NCBI RefSeq assembly: GCF_025231525.1
Contig: NZ_CP103057.1
Location: 2,187,001 to 2,251,000, forward strand
Direction of reading: 5' to 3'
Length of the DNA stretch: 64,000 nucleotides
Source of the DNA: Sphingomonas endolithica
GTDB taxonomy: Bacteria; Pseudomonadota; Alphaproteobacteria; Sphingomonadales; Sphingomonadaceae
Part shown: positions 52,906 to 62,031 of the stretch, in pieces
Layout of the letters: each line of letters begins with the position of its first letter
Position numbering within the stretch: position 1 is the stretch's first letter
Notes under the pieces: generated by a model
Database searches by the model: none
Told to the model about the DNA's origin: nothing
What the model saw: only the letters and a program-made list of their open reading frames with translations
Made by a program: the position numbers and the translations under genes

Positions 52906-53226
52906 TCAGAACGGCATCTTCAATCGCAACATCACCCGGTTGCTGATCAGCCCGGAACCGAGCGTCGCACTCTCGACTTCCGCGGCGCCTTTCACATTGC
53001 CGCCAAGCCCGATCTCCGCCTTCCGCGCGGCACGGGGCTCGAAGCGTTCGCTGTCCAGCCGCGGCAAGCGGAATTGATCATCATGCCGCCTGCCACACAC
53101 CACGATGTCGCCATCATTCTCATCGCACCGGCGAGGCAGCACCGGCTTCAGACGGACCACATCGCCGACCGGCCCGGCCATACCGGCGGTGCCGCTCTGC
53201 AGCATCAGCAGTGCCACGATCTGCAT
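52906..53226 (-). CDS. small secreted hypothetical protein
   Basis: This 106-aa protein has a weak hydrophobic N-terminus (MQIVALLMLQSGTAGMAG) and a CDENDGDIVVCGRRHDDQFRLPRLD motif that recurs in sphingomonad secreted proteins; the two cysteines could pair. The rest is unremarkable. Function is unknown. It is convergent with rpoN and divergent from the peptidase gene. Confidence 0.6.
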   Translation of the reverse strand: MQIVALLMLQSGTAGMAGPVGDVVRLKPVLPRRCDENDGDIVVCGRRHDDQFRLPRLDSERFEPRAARKAEIGLGGNVKGAAEVESATLGSGLISNRVMLRLKMPF

Positions 53227-53330
53227 CCGCCCTTTTCTCCGACCCCGAAGTTTCGACTGGAAAGTGCGCCGCTAAAAAGGCTTAATTGTGGCTCGGCGTA
53301 CAGGCGCCGTAAGAGCCGGGGGGACTCAGC

Positions 53331-53381
53331 ATGACGATCGTCACCGACAAGCGCCGCTTCATCGACCGGCCAGCCGCGTGA
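53331..53381 (+). CDS. 16-codon leader ORF before the gluzincin/TPR gene
   Basis: ATG at 53331 follows a GGGGGG-ACTCAGC leader and gives MTIVTDKRRFIDRPAA before a TGA at 53379-53381 that shares a base with the next ATG (TGATG). The main gene has no better ribosome site, so reinitiation from this ORF is likely. Whether the peptide itself matters is unknown. Confidence 0.4.
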   Translation: MTIVTDKRRFIDRPAA

Positions 53382-54949
53382 TGTCGCCGCGCCTCCTGGC
53401 ATCGCTCGCCATCGCTGCCGCGGCGCTGATCGCCCGTCCCGCCGCTGCCGAATGGCGCGAGGCGAGCAGCGACCATTTCCTGATCTATGCCGATAGCGAC
53501 GAACGCTGGCTGACCGGCTTCGCCGAGCGGCTCGAACGACTGGACAGTGCCATACGCTATATGCGCGGCATGGAGACGGTCGCCGGCGCGCGCTCCAACC
53601 GGCTGACCATCTATGTCGTGCCGAGCGATACTGCGGTGGTGAACCTGTGCGGACAAGGGTGCCGCAACGTGGCGGGTTTCTACGTGCCTCGCGCAGGCGG
53701 ATCGATCGCCTATACGCCGCGTCGCATCAACGGCCCGAGCGACACCTTCAACGCCGATCTCGTGCTATTCCACGAATATGCCCATCATTTGATGCTGGAG
53801 AATTTCGCCGCCGCCTATCCGCGCTGGTTCGTCGAAGGCTTTGCCGAGTTCAACGCCACCGCCAAGATCACGCCCGATGGCGCGGTGCAGATCGGCGTGG
53901 CGGCACAGCATCGCGCGACGGGCCTGCTGTTCGCCCCCGCGATGAAGGTCGAGACATTGCTCGACGACAGCAAGGCCAAGCTGTCGCCCACGCAGCAGGA
54001 CGTGTTCTACGGCCGCGCCTGGCTGCTGACGCACATGCTGACCTTCAGTGAGCCACGTCAGGGCCAATTGTCCGCCTATCTGAAGCTGATCAACCAGGGC
54101 AAACCGAGCCTGGAGGCCGCCCGCACCGCCTTTGGCGATCTCAAGGCGCTGAACAAGGACATGGACGCCTACCTCCGGCAGAACAAGATCATGGGCATCA
54201 AGCTGCCGCCCGATCGCACCAAGGTCGGCGCGATCGCGCTGCGCCCGCTGTCCACCGGCGAGGCCGGGACGATGGCGGTCAGGATGCGCTCCGATCGCGG
54301 AGTCTCGCATGATCAGGCGCTCGCCCTGCTGCCCGAGGCACGCAAGCGCGCCGCGCTCTTCCCGGCCGACCCGGCGGCGCAAGCGGTGCTGGCCGAGGCG
54401 GAATACGATGCCGGCAACGATGCGCTGTGCGAGTCCGCGGCGGACCGTGCGCTGGCCGCCGATGCCAAGTATCGCGAAGCGTTGCTCTACAAGGGCCGCG
54501 CGCGCTTGCGCATGGCGGCGATCGCCAAATCTCGGGACGCCAAGGTGTGGAAGGAGGCGCGCAGCTGGTTCGTCAAGGCCAACCGGCTCGATCCCGATGC
54601 CGCCGAGCCGCTGATGCTATTCTACACCAGCTTCCTGGCCGCGGACGAGAAACCGACCACCAGCGCGACCAACGCCTTGTTCCGCGCCTTCGATCTGTCA
54701 CCGCACGACTCCGGCCTGCGTTTGCTGGTCGTGCGCCAGTTGCTGGTCGACGGCGATCCGCCCGGCGCGCGCAAGGTGCTCCTGCCGCTCGCCTACGATC
54801 CGCACGCACCGGCCGACAATCCGGCGATGAAGCTGGTCGGCATGATCGACGCGGGGCTGACGGGGCCCGCGATCGTGGAGCAGGTCGACAAGACGCGGAA
54901 GGCGGCCGGGGAAGACGAGCCGTCGGGCAAGGGCGGCGCTGATGCCTAG
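53381..54949 (+). CDS. secreted gluzincin-like peptidase with TPR region
   Basis: This 522-aa protein has a signal peptide (MSPRLLASLAIAAAALIARPAAA) and a zinc site FHEYAHHLMLE with WFVEGFAEFNA as the likely third ligand, as in gluzincins. The second half (about 300-500) is helical with repeats like TPRs (AVLAEAEYDAGNDALCESAADRALAADAKYREALLYKGRARL). It is probably periplasmic. A coupled 16-codon ORF lies in front. Substrate is unknown. Confidence 0.78.
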   Translation: MSPRLLASLAIAAAALIARPAAAEWREASSDHFLIYADSDERWLTGFAERLERLDSAIRYMRGMETVAGARSNRLTIYVVPSDTAVVNLCGQGCRNVAGFYVPRAGGSIAYTPRRINGPSDTFNADLVLFHEYAHHLMLENFAAAYPRWFVEGFAEFNATAKITPDGAVQIGVAAQHRATGLLFAPAMKVETLLDDSKAKLSPTQQDVFYGRAWLLTHMLTFSEPRQGQLSAYLKLINQGKPSLEAARTAFGDLKALNKDMDAYLRQNKIMGIKLPPDRTKVGAIALRPLSTGEAGTMAVRMRSDRGVSHDQALALLPEARKRAALFPADPAAQAVLAEAEYDAGNDALCESAADRALAADAKYREALLYKGRARLRMAAIAKSRDAKVWKEARSWFVKANRLDPDAAEPLMLFYTSFLAADEKPTTSATNALFRAFDLSPHDSGLRLLVVRQLLVDGDPPGARKVLLPLAYDPHAPADNPAMKLVGMIDAGLTGPAIVEQVDKTRKAAGEDEPSGKGGADA

Positions 54950-54990
54950 GGCATATAGCCGGAGTCCAGAGCATATCGCCCGTACCCTCC

Positions 54991-55070
54991 TGTTCTCCCG
55001 CGAAAGCGGGAGCCCAGGGTTACAGGCGCCCGAGCTTGTGGCCCTGGACTCCCGCTTCCGCGGGAGAACA
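54991..55070. repeat. REP-like palindrome (TGTTCTCCCGCG family)
   Basis: TGTTCTCCCGCGAAAGCGGG and CCCGCTTCCGCGGGAGAACA are inverted around a CCCAGG..CCTGG core. A half-unit is at 46.2 kb. It separates convergent genes. Confidence 0.8.
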
Positions 55071-55098
55071 CCGGCCCAACGCTCAACGCGCAACCCCC

Positions 55099-56100
55099 TC
55101 AGTCATCCTCGTCCTCATACCCCACCAGCGCCAGCGCCCGCGCCTTGATCTGGCGCGTCATGCACCAATGGACCAGCGCATCCTCCCGGCCATGCGTCAC
55201 CCATACCTCCTTGGGCGCGATCTCGGTCAGCGTCTCCGTCAGCTCGTCCCAATCGGCGTGATCCGACAGGATCAGCGGCAGCTCGACGTTGCGCTGTACC
55301 GCGCGCTGCCGCACGCGCATCCATCCGCTGGCCATCGCCGTGATCGGATCGGGCAACCGCCTCGACCAGCGATCGTTGAGCGCGCCCGGCGGCGCCACCA
55401 CCACCTTGCCCATCAATTCGGCCTTGGGCGTATCCGCCACCAGCCGCAGCTCGCCCAGATCGACGCCCAGTTCGACATACAGGTCGCATAACCGCTGCAC
55501 CGCGCCGTGCAGGTAGATCGGATCGCTATGACCGCGGTCGCGCAGTTCGCGGATCACGCGCTGCGCCTTGCCCAACGCATAGGCGCCGACCAGCACGCAG
55601 CGTGTCGGATTGGCGCGCAGGGCGGCCATCAACTTGTCGATCTCGTCACCGGTATCGGGGTGACGGAACACCGGCAACCCGAACGTCGCCTCAGTGATGA
55701 ACACGTCGCATTGCACCGGCTCGAACCCGGCACAGGTCGGGTCCGCCCGCCGCTTATAGTCACCCGACACGACGATGCGTTCGCCGCGGTGATCCAGCAC
55801 GATCTGCGCCGAGCCCAGCACATGGCCTGCGGGCACGAACGTCGCCTGGACCCCGCCACCACAGTCGATCGTCTCGCCATAGGCGACCGGCACCCCCGCC
55901 TGCGGGCCATAGCGCACACCCATGATCGCCAGCGTCTCGGGCGTCGCCCACACCTGCTCATGCCCGCCGCGCGCGTGATCGGCATGGCCATGCGTGACGA
56001 GCGCGCGCGGCACCGGGCGCGACGGATCGACCCAGATGTCGGCGGGCGTCACGTAGATGCCGTGCGGTTGCGGATCGATCCAGTCGCCGAGCTTTGCCAT
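55099..56100 (-). CDS. ligase-associated DNA damage response exonuclease
   Basis: This 333-aa metallo-beta-lactamase-fold nuclease has HGHADHA (residues 37-43), GHVLGSAQIVL, VVSGDYKRR, a CPSF73/Artemis-like CASP half with VGAYALGKAQRVI, and LSDHADWDELTETL near the end. The family works with an ATP-dependent ligase and DEXH helicase in DNA repair. I start at the ATG at 56100 (MAKLGDWID). The helicase is the next gene but one, in the opposite direction. Confidence 0.93.
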   Translation of the reverse strand: MAKLGDWIDPQPHGIYVTPADIWVDPSRPVPRALVTHGHADHARGGHEQVWATPETLAIMGVRYGPQAGVPVAYGETIDCGGGVQATFVPAGHVLGSAQIVLDHRGERIVVSGDYKRRADPTCAGFEPVQCDVFITEATFGLPVFRHPDTGDEIDKLMAALRANPTRCVLVGAYALGKAQRVIRELRDRGHSDPIYLHGAVQRLCDLYVELGVDLGELRLVADTPKAELMGKVVVAPPGALNDRWSRRLPDPITAMASGWMRVRQRAVQRNVELPLILSDHADWDELTETLTEIAPKEVWVTHGREDALVHWCMTRQIKARALALVGYEDEDD

Positions 56101-56220
56101 GCCGTCGATATGGCGCGTGGGAGGGCTGCGGCCAAGGGGCATGTCCCGCCGCCACCCCTCAGGATCGAAACGACAACACCTTCGTTAGGTTGAGGAATTT
56201 GCATCACAAGCGAGGCTGCC

Positions 56221-56406
56221 ATGTTCGAGAACATCTGGGGATTCGTGATCATCGGCGGGCCGATCCTGCTTGCCGGCGCGCTTATCTGGGCGATGACGCA
56301 CAACCGCCTGAGCAAGCGCCAGCAGCGTGAGAGCGAAGGCGCCACCAAGCAGCTCTATGCCGAACAGGCCGAACAGGATCGCGAGCGCGGCACCGACCCG
56401 GGTTGA
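56221..56406 (+). CDS. small single-pass membrane protein
   Basis: This 61-aa protein has one transmembrane helix (IWGFVIIGGPILLAGALIWAMT) and a charged cytoplasmic tail (NRLSKRQQRESEGATKQLYAEQAEQDRERG). It is a short conserved-looking protein without known function. It precedes the helicase by 30 bases, so they may share a transcript. Confidence 0.65.
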   Translation: MFENIWGFVIIGGPILLAGALIWAMTHNRLSKRQQRESEGATKQLYAEQAEQDRERGTDPG

Positions 56407-56436
56407 TCCCCGCCCCGCCGATCACGATCTAGGGGA

Positions 56437-58878
56437 ATGCACGCGGCCCTTTCCTCCATATCGGCACCGACACACGATCTGCCGCCGCCGCTTGCCAATT
56501 GGTTCGCCACGCGCGGCTGGTCCCCGCGCCGGCATCAGCTCGACATGCTCGATGTCGGGCGCGCCGGGCACCATGGCCTGCTCGTCGCCGCCACTGGAGC
56601 AGGCAAGACGCTGGCCGGCTTTCTCCCGACCCTCACCGAACTCATCGAAAATCCGACCGAGGGCCTGCACACGCTCTACGTCTCGCCGCTGAAAGCGCTG
56701 GCGATCGACGTGCAGCGCAACCTGATCACGCCGATCGAGGAAATGGGCCTCGATCTGCGCGTCGAGACACGCACCGGCGACACACCGAGCGACCGCAAGG
56801 CACGCCAGCGCCTCCGCCCGCCGCAGATCCTGCTCACCACCCCCGAATCGCTCAGCCTGCTGCTCAGCTACCCCGACAGCAACCTGATCTTCGAAAACCT
56901 CAAGACGATCGTCGTCGACGAGGTCCATGCCTTTGCCACCGGCAAGCGCGGCGACCTGCTCGCTTTGTGCATGGCACGGCTGCAGCGCCTCGCCCCCGGC
57001 CTGCGCCGCGTCGCGCTGTCGGCGACGGTGGCGGATGCAGACGGCTACCGCGCCTGGCTGGCGCCCGATGGTGACATTGACACGGTCGATCTGGTCCAGG
57101 GCGAGCCGGGTGCCGAACCCAACATCGCCATCCTGCTGCCCGAGGGCCGCATACCCTGGTCCGGCCATTCCGGCCGCTACGCTGCCGAGCAGGTAATGGC
57201 GGAGATCGAAACGCACCGCACCTCGATCGTGTTCTGCAACACGCGCAGCCTGGCCGAGCTGATCTTCCAAGATCTGTGGAAGGCCAATGCGATGAGCCTG
57301 CCGATCGGCATCCATCACGGCTCGCTCAGCCTGGAGGCGCGGCGCAAGGTGGAAAGCGCGATGGCCGCCGGCAAGCTGCGCGGCCTGGTCGCCACCGCCA
57401 GCCTCGATCTCGGCGTCGACTGGGGCGATGTGGATTGCGTGATCCAGATGGGCGCGCCCAAGGGATCGTCGCGCCTGTTGCAGCGCATCGGCCGTTCCAA
57501 CCACCGGCTCGACGAAGCATCCGAAGCGGTGATCGTGCCGGGCAACCGCTTCGAATATCTCGAAGCCCGCGCCGCGCTCGATGCGGTGGAGGCAGGCGAA
57601 CTCGACCCCGACATCTTTCGGCAAGGCGGGCTCGACGTGCTCGCGCAGCACATCATGGCCTGCGCCTGCGCCGCGCCGTTCAGCAGCGCCGACATGCTGG
57701 GCGAAATCCGCTCCGCCCTCCCCTATTCCGCGCTGACCAGCGAGACGTTCGAGCGCGTGCTCGGCTTCATCCGCGACGGCGGCTATGCGCTGAAAGCATA
57801 CGACAAGTTCAAACGCCTGACGCAAGGACCCGATGGCCTGTGGCGCGTCAGCCATCCAAGCTTCATCGCGCAGCACCGCCTCAATGCCGGGATCATCGTC
57901 GAGGCAACGATGCTCACCGTGCGGTTCAAGAACGGTCGCGCGCTGGGCAAGGTCGAGGAAGCGTTCGCCGCCACGCTCACCCCGCGCGACACCTTCTTCT
58001 TCGCCGGCATGAGCCTGGAGGTGATGGGCGTCGATAACGAGGATCTGCTGGTCCGCGCCAGCTCGCGCCCGGCACGTATCCCCACCTATGGCGGCGCCCG
58101 CATGGCGATGTCGACCAACCTAGCAGAGCGGGTCCGCGGCTTCCTCGCTGCGCCCGGCGAATGGCACCGCTTCCCCGACGACGTGCGCGAATGGCTCGAA
58201 GTGCAGACGCGCCGCTCCACCTTGCCCAGCCCCGGGCAGCTGCTGGTCGAAACCTTCCCGCGCGAGGGCCGGCATTATGTCGTCGCCTACAGCTTCGAAG
58301 GCTGGAACGCGCACCAGTCGCTCGGCATGCTGGTCACGCGGCGCATGGAGACGCTGGGCCTGAAGCCGATGGGCTTCGTCTCTAACGATTATGCGCTCGC
58401 TTGCTACGGCCTGGAAAAGATCACCGATCCCGCCGCCTTGTTCTCGCCCGACATCCTGGAGGAGGAGTTCGTCGATTGGGTGCAGAGTTCGGCGCTGCTC
58501 AAGCGCGCCTTCCGCGAGGTGGCGGTGATCGGCGGCCTGGTCGAGCGCCAGCATCCCGGCAAGCGCAAGACCGGCAAGCAGGTCACCTTCTCGACCGACC
58601 TGATCTACGACGTGCTGCGCAAATACGAACCCGGCCATTTGCTGCTGCAGGCGGCATGGGAGGATGCCCGCGCGCGCATGACCGATGTCGGCCGCCTCGC
58701 CGACCTGCTGGACCGCGCCGCGCACACGATGCTGCACGTCGACCTGGACCGCGTCTCGCCGCTCGCCGTGCCGGTCCTGACGCTGATCGGCCGCGAACGC
58801 ATCGCCACGGGCCTCGCCGACGACGCCCTGCTGATCGAGGCGGAAGCGCTGGCCGCAGAAGCCATGCGGCTCGACTAA
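56437..58878 (+). CDS. ligase-associated DEXH-box helicase (Lhr type)
   Basis: This 813-aa superfamily 2 helicase has Walker A AATGAGKTLAG (GAGKT at 54-58), DEVH box at 160-163, SAT (ALSATVADA), SIVFCNTRSLAELI and QRIGRSNHRLDEASEAVIV, then Lhr-specific winged-helix and C-terminal domains (HYVVAYSFEGWNAHQSLGMLVTRRME). It is the short Lhr form linked with ATP-dependent ligase and exonuclease in bacterial repair. The ligase partner is at 44-45.7 kb. Confidence 0.95.
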   Translation: MHAALSSISAPTHDLPPPLANWFATRGWSPRRHQLDMLDVGRAGHHGLLVAATGAGKTLAGFLPTLTELIENPTEGLHTLYVSPLKALAIDVQRNLITPIEEMGLDLRVETRTGDTPSDRKARQRLRPPQILLTTPESLSLLLSYPDSNLIFENLKTIVVDEVHAFATGKRGDLLALCMARLQRLAPGLRRVALSATVADADGYRAWLAPDGDIDTVDLVQGEPGAEPNIAILLPEGRIPWSGHSGRYAAEQVMAEIETHRTSIVFCNTRSLAELIFQDLWKANAMSLPIGIHHGSLSLEARRKVESAMAAGKLRGLVATASLDLGVDWGDVDCVIQMGAPKGSSRLLQRIGRSNHRLDEASEAVIVPGNRFEYLEARAALDAVEAGELDPDIFRQGGLDVLAQHIMACACAAPFSSADMLGEIRSALPYSALTSETFERVLGFIRDGGYALKAYDKFKRLTQGPDGLWRVSHPSFIAQHRLNAGIIVEATMLTVRFKNGRALGKVEEAFAATLTPRDTFFFAGMSLEVMGVDNEDLLVRASSRPARIPTYGGARMAMSTNLAERVRGFLAAPGEWHRFPDDVREWLEVQTRRSTLPSPGQLLVETFPREGRHYVVAYSFEGWNAHQSLGMLVTRRMETLGLKPMGFVSNDYALACYGLEKITDPAALFSPDILEEEFVDWVQSSALLKRAFREVAVIGGLVERQHPGKRKTGKQVTFSTDLIYDVLRKYEPGHLLLQAAWEDARARMTDVGRLADLLDRAAHTMLHVDLDRVSPLAVPVLTLIGRERIATGLADDALLIEAEALAAEAMRLD

Positions 58879-58937
58879 ACTCCTCCCGGATGCAACGGTT
58901 CAGCCATCCACCCCGCCGGCAGCCCCACTCCTCAAAC

Positions 58938-59045
58938 CGTCACCCCGGACTTGTTCCGGGGTCCACCAAGCGGCTTGCCACGACGATAGTGCCGCAACCG
59001 CAGACCGTGCGGCACGGTGGACCCCGGAACAAGTCCGGGGTGACG
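58938..59045. repeat. REP-like palindrome (GTCACCCCGGACTTGTTCC family)
   Basis: Arms GTCACCCCGGACTTGTTCCG and CGGAACAAGTCCGGGGTGAC with a GTGCCGC..GCGGCAC inner pair. It is an intact copy of the palindrome that carries the 153-bp elements elsewhere. Confidence 0.85.
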
Positions 59046-59066
59046 ACGGAAATCACCTCCACCAAT

Positions 59067-59131
59067 CCGTTCGTGTCGAGCGTAGTCGAGACACACCCAA
59101 GCGCAGGTGTCGGCTTCGCTTGACACGAACC
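59067..59131. repeat. REP-like palindrome (CGTGTCGAGCGTAGTCGAG family)
   Basis: CCGTTCGTGTCGAGCGTAGTC..GAGACAC faces GTGTCGG..CTTCGCTTGACACGAACCG, slightly eroded. It lies directly after another palindrome, before the aspartyl protease gene. Confidence 0.7.
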
Positions 59132-59177
59132 GAACGCAGGCATTGCAAAAGGTCCGATCCGGGCGCACCCTCCCCCC

Positions 59178-60095
59178 ATGTCGATCAGGGCCGCCTTGTT
59201 GCTCAGCCTGCTAGCCGCCACGCCGGCAGCGCAGGATCCAGTCGATCCGCCACCACCCGGCACCGCCCCACCCGAGCAGCTCGATTTCGCCACCGAGCAG
59301 GATCGCATGACGCTGCCGGTGACGATCGGCGGCGCGGGGCCTTACGCGTTCATCGTCGATACCGGCGCACAGCGCACGGTGATCTCGCGCGAGCTGGCCA
59401 ACTTGCTCAAGCTCGGCCCCGGCCGCCGGGTGCGAATGACCGCGATGACCGGTACCAGCATCGTCGCCACTGCCATCATCCCGCTGATCACCGTCGGCAC
59501 GTTGGGCGGCGCCAGCATCGAGGCGCCGGCGCTCGAGGCGCAGCATCTCGGCGGCCACGGTCTGCTCGGCCTCGACACGCTGCAGGATCGCGCGCTGACG
59601 ATCGATTTCGACCGCCGCCAGATGACCGTCGCTGCGGCCACCAAGCGCCGCCAGCGCACCCGCTCCAGCACCGACGAGATCGTCGTCACCGCGCGCAGCG
59701 TACTGGGGCAGTTGGTGGTGACCGATGCCATGTATCGCGGCACCAGGGTTCGCGTCGTACTGGATACCGGCTCGGCCGTGACGATGGGCAATCTGGCGCT
59801 GAAGGCACGGGTCGGCCGTCGCCGCATGATCCCCGTTTCGCTCACCAGCGTCACCGGTGAAAAGCTGGCGGCGGATTATACCCAGATCGCCGAGGTTCGG
59901 GTTGGCGGCGTGACGTTCCAGAACCTGCCGGTCGCCTTTGCCGACGCCGCGCCCTTTGCCCGTTTCGGGCTGCAGAAACGCCCGGCCTTGCTGCTCGGCA
60001 TGGACGCGCTGCGCATGTTCCGCCGGGTCGACATCGACTTCCCCAACCGCGAAGTCCGCTTCGCCCTCCCGCGCGGCACGCAGCGCTTCTTCTGA
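59178..60095 (+). CDS. secreted protein with two retropepsin-like aspartyl protease domains
   Basis: This 305-aa protein has a signal peptide (MSIRAALLLSLLAATPAAQ), then two aspartyl-protease-like halves. The first has PYAFIVDTGAQRTVISRELA and HGLLGLDTL. The second has VRVVLDTGSAVTMGNLAL and ALLLGMDALRMF. Each supplies a DTG and a hydrophobic-G-[LM]D motif, so one chain could form the whole active site. It is probably periplasmic. It precedes the M20 peptidase. Confidence 0.82.
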   Translation: MSIRAALLLSLLAATPAAQDPVDPPPPGTAPPEQLDFATEQDRMTLPVTIGGAGPYAFIVDTGAQRTVISRELANLLKLGPGRRVRMTAMTGTSIVATAIIPLITVGTLGGASIEAPALEAQHLGGHGLLGLDTLQDRALTIDFDRRQMTVAAATKRRQRTRSSTDEIVVTARSVLGQLVVTDAMYRGTRVRVVLDTGSAVTMGNLALKARVGRRRMIPVSLTSVTGEKLAADYTQIAEVRVGGVTFQNLPVAFADAAPFARFGLQKRPALLLGMDALRMFRRVDIDFPNREVRFALPRGTQRFF

Positions 60096-60158
60096 CCCGC
60101 CTTGCGCCGCCTGCGCGACGCGTTACGCTGCCTTCGAACACGATCATTGGGGGCGACG

Positions 60159-61565
60159 ATGCGGACGATCAGGCAGGCGGCATTCGGGATAACGGCAATT
60201 CTGGCGGCACAAGCCGCACCGGCGCAGACGACGCTCAGCGCCGATCAGCAAAGCTTCTTCGGCCTGTACAAGGAACTGGTCGAGACCAACACGACACTGT
60301 CGGCCGGCTCCTGCACGCAAGCCGCGGCGCAGATCGCCACGCGGCTGAAGGCGGCGGGCTATACCGACAACGACATCACGCTCTTCTCGGTGCCCGATCA
60401 CCCGAAGGAGGGCGGCATCGTCGCGATCCTGCCCGGCAGCAACGTCAGGCTGAAGCCCGTGCTGCTGCTCGGTCATCTCGACGTGGTCGAGGCCAAGCGC
60501 GAGGACTGGGTGCGCGATCCGTTTAAACTGATCGAGGAAGGCGACTATTATTACGCCCGCGGCACGGTCGACGACAAGGCAATGGCGGCGGTGTGGGCCG
60601 ACAGCATGATCCGCTTCAAGGCGGCCGGCTACAAGCCGAAGCGCACGATCAAGCTCGCGCTCACCTGCGGTGAGGAGACGACCTTCGCCTGGAACGGCGC
60701 GCAATGGCTCGCCAAGAACAAGCCCGATCTGATCGCCGCCGAATTCGTGCTCAACGAAGGTGGCGGCGGGCGCATCGACGCGCAGGGCAAGCGCAGCGTG
60801 CTCGCCATGCAGGTCGGCGAGAAAGCGGCGCAGAACTACACGTTCGCCGCCACCAACCCCGGTGGGCACAGCTCGCAGCCGGTGCCCGAAAACGCGATCT
60901 ACGAACTGGCCGATGCCGTCGAGGCGGTGCGCGGATACGAATTCCCGATCAAGTTCAGCGAGACCACGCGCGCCTTCTTCACCGCCACCGCGCCATCGGT
61001 GCCGGGGGAGATGGGCGACGCCATCAAGCGCCTGCTCGCCGATCCGAGCGATGCAGCCGCCGACAAGATCGTCAGCACCGACAAGACCTTCCATTCGACG
61101 CTACGCACAACCTGCGTCGCCACGCTGCTGAACGCCGGCCATGCGGAGAACGCGCTGCCGCAGCGCGCCACCGCCAACATCAACTGCCGAATCTTCCCCG
61201 GCGAAACGGTCGAGGCCACCGCCGCCAAGCTGCAGGAACTCGCCGGCGCCAAGGTGAAGGTGACGATCAACCAGCCGGTCCGCCCCACCGCCGTGCCCAC
61301 CCCGCTCGACCCCAAGCTGCTCGGTCCAGCCAAGGCCGTCGCCGCCAAGCATTTCCCCGGCGTGCCGCTGGTCCCGCTGATGTCGACCGGCGCCACCGAC
61401 GGCATCTTCTTCCAGGCGATCGGCATCCCGGTCTACGGCGTACCCGGCATGTTCATCGACGCCGATTTCAACGGCGTCCACGGCCTGAACGAACGCATCC
61501 GCATAAAATCGCTATACGACGGCCGCGCCTATCTGTTCGACTTGGTGAAGGCGTATGCCGGCTGA
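60159..61565 (+). CDS. M20/M25/M40-family metallopeptidase
   Basis: This 468-aa secreted protein has a signal peptide (RQAAFGITAILAAQAAPAQ) and the M20 zinc site: VLLLGHLDVVEA, YARGTVDDKAMAAV, LTCGEETTF, a dimerisation domain (NPGGHSSQPVPENAIYELAD) and GATDGIFFQAIGIPVYGVPGMF with a late His (GVHGLNERI). Such proteins are dipeptidases or aminoacylases. The ATG at 60159 follows GGGGGCGACG. Confidence 0.9.
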   Translation: MRTIRQAAFGITAILAAQAAPAQTTLSADQQSFFGLYKELVETNTTLSAGSCTQAAAQIATRLKAAGYTDNDITLFSVPDHPKEGGIVAILPGSNVRLKPVLLLGHLDVVEAKREDWVRDPFKLIEEGDYYYARGTVDDKAMAAVWADSMIRFKAAGYKPKRTIKLALTCGEETTFAWNGAQWLAKNKPDLIAAEFVLNEGGGGRIDAQGKRSVLAMQVGEKAAQNYTFAATNPGGHSSQPVPENAIYELADAVEAVRGYEFPIKFSETTRAFFTATAPSVPGEMGDAIKRLLADPSDAAADKIVSTDKTFHSTLRTTCVATLLNAGHAENALPQRATANINCRIFPGETVEATAAKLQELAGAKVKVTINQPVRPTAVPTPLDPKLLGPAKAVAAKHFPGVPLVPLMSTGATDGIFFQAIGIPVYGVPGMFIDADFNGVHGLNERIRIKSLYDGRAYLFDLVKAYAG

Positions 61566-61704
61566 CGGGGATTGTCGCACACTGTCCCCGCAGAGCCGGG
61601 GGGCAGTTGCGGCACACGCGCGGTGGGGTGCAGCGCCCGATGATGGCTGCCCTCGCTTGATGGTCGCGAAACGATCTGGCCCGGAATGCCATACCGTCTG
61701 ATCC

Positions 61705-62031
61705 CTACCGATCCCTCGTTGGCCCTGCTTGCCATGGCACCCCCTTGGCGACCAACGCATCCATCGTCGGCGCGACGCAGCTGCGCATTTCGTCTACCGT
61801 CTTCACCTTTGGGACGCAGGCAATAACCGCGTCGCAAACGGCTGCGTCCAGCGTGGGGTCGCCGCTGCGACGTTTGAAGATGCATCGGGTGACGCCGGTC
61901 GCGCGGTCGCGCTTCGTCGTCATGCGTAGCCGCTTAAGCCGCTCCATGCGCTGCCCGACCACGACGATATCGTTGAGTGCGGCCGGTGGAGGTGCCGCCT
62001 GCGCCGCAAGGAGCATTGTCAGAAGGATCAT
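61705..62031 (-). CDS. small secreted hypothetical protein
   Basis: This 108-aa protein has a signal peptide (MILLTMLLAAQAAPPPAAL) and then DIVVVGQRMERLKRLRMTTKRDRATGVTRCIFKRRSGDPTLDAAVCDAVIACV with three cysteines. It resembles small periplasmic proteins of sphingomonads with the IVV.G motif. It overlaps the PagL-like gene by four bases (ATGA), so it is its partner in an operon. Confidence 0.65.
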   Translation of the reverse strand: MILLTMLLAAQAAPPPAALNDIVVVGQRMERLKRLRMTTKRDRATGVTRCIFKRRSGDPTLDAAVCDAVIACVPKVKTVDEMRSCVAPTMDALVAKGVPWQAGPTRDR

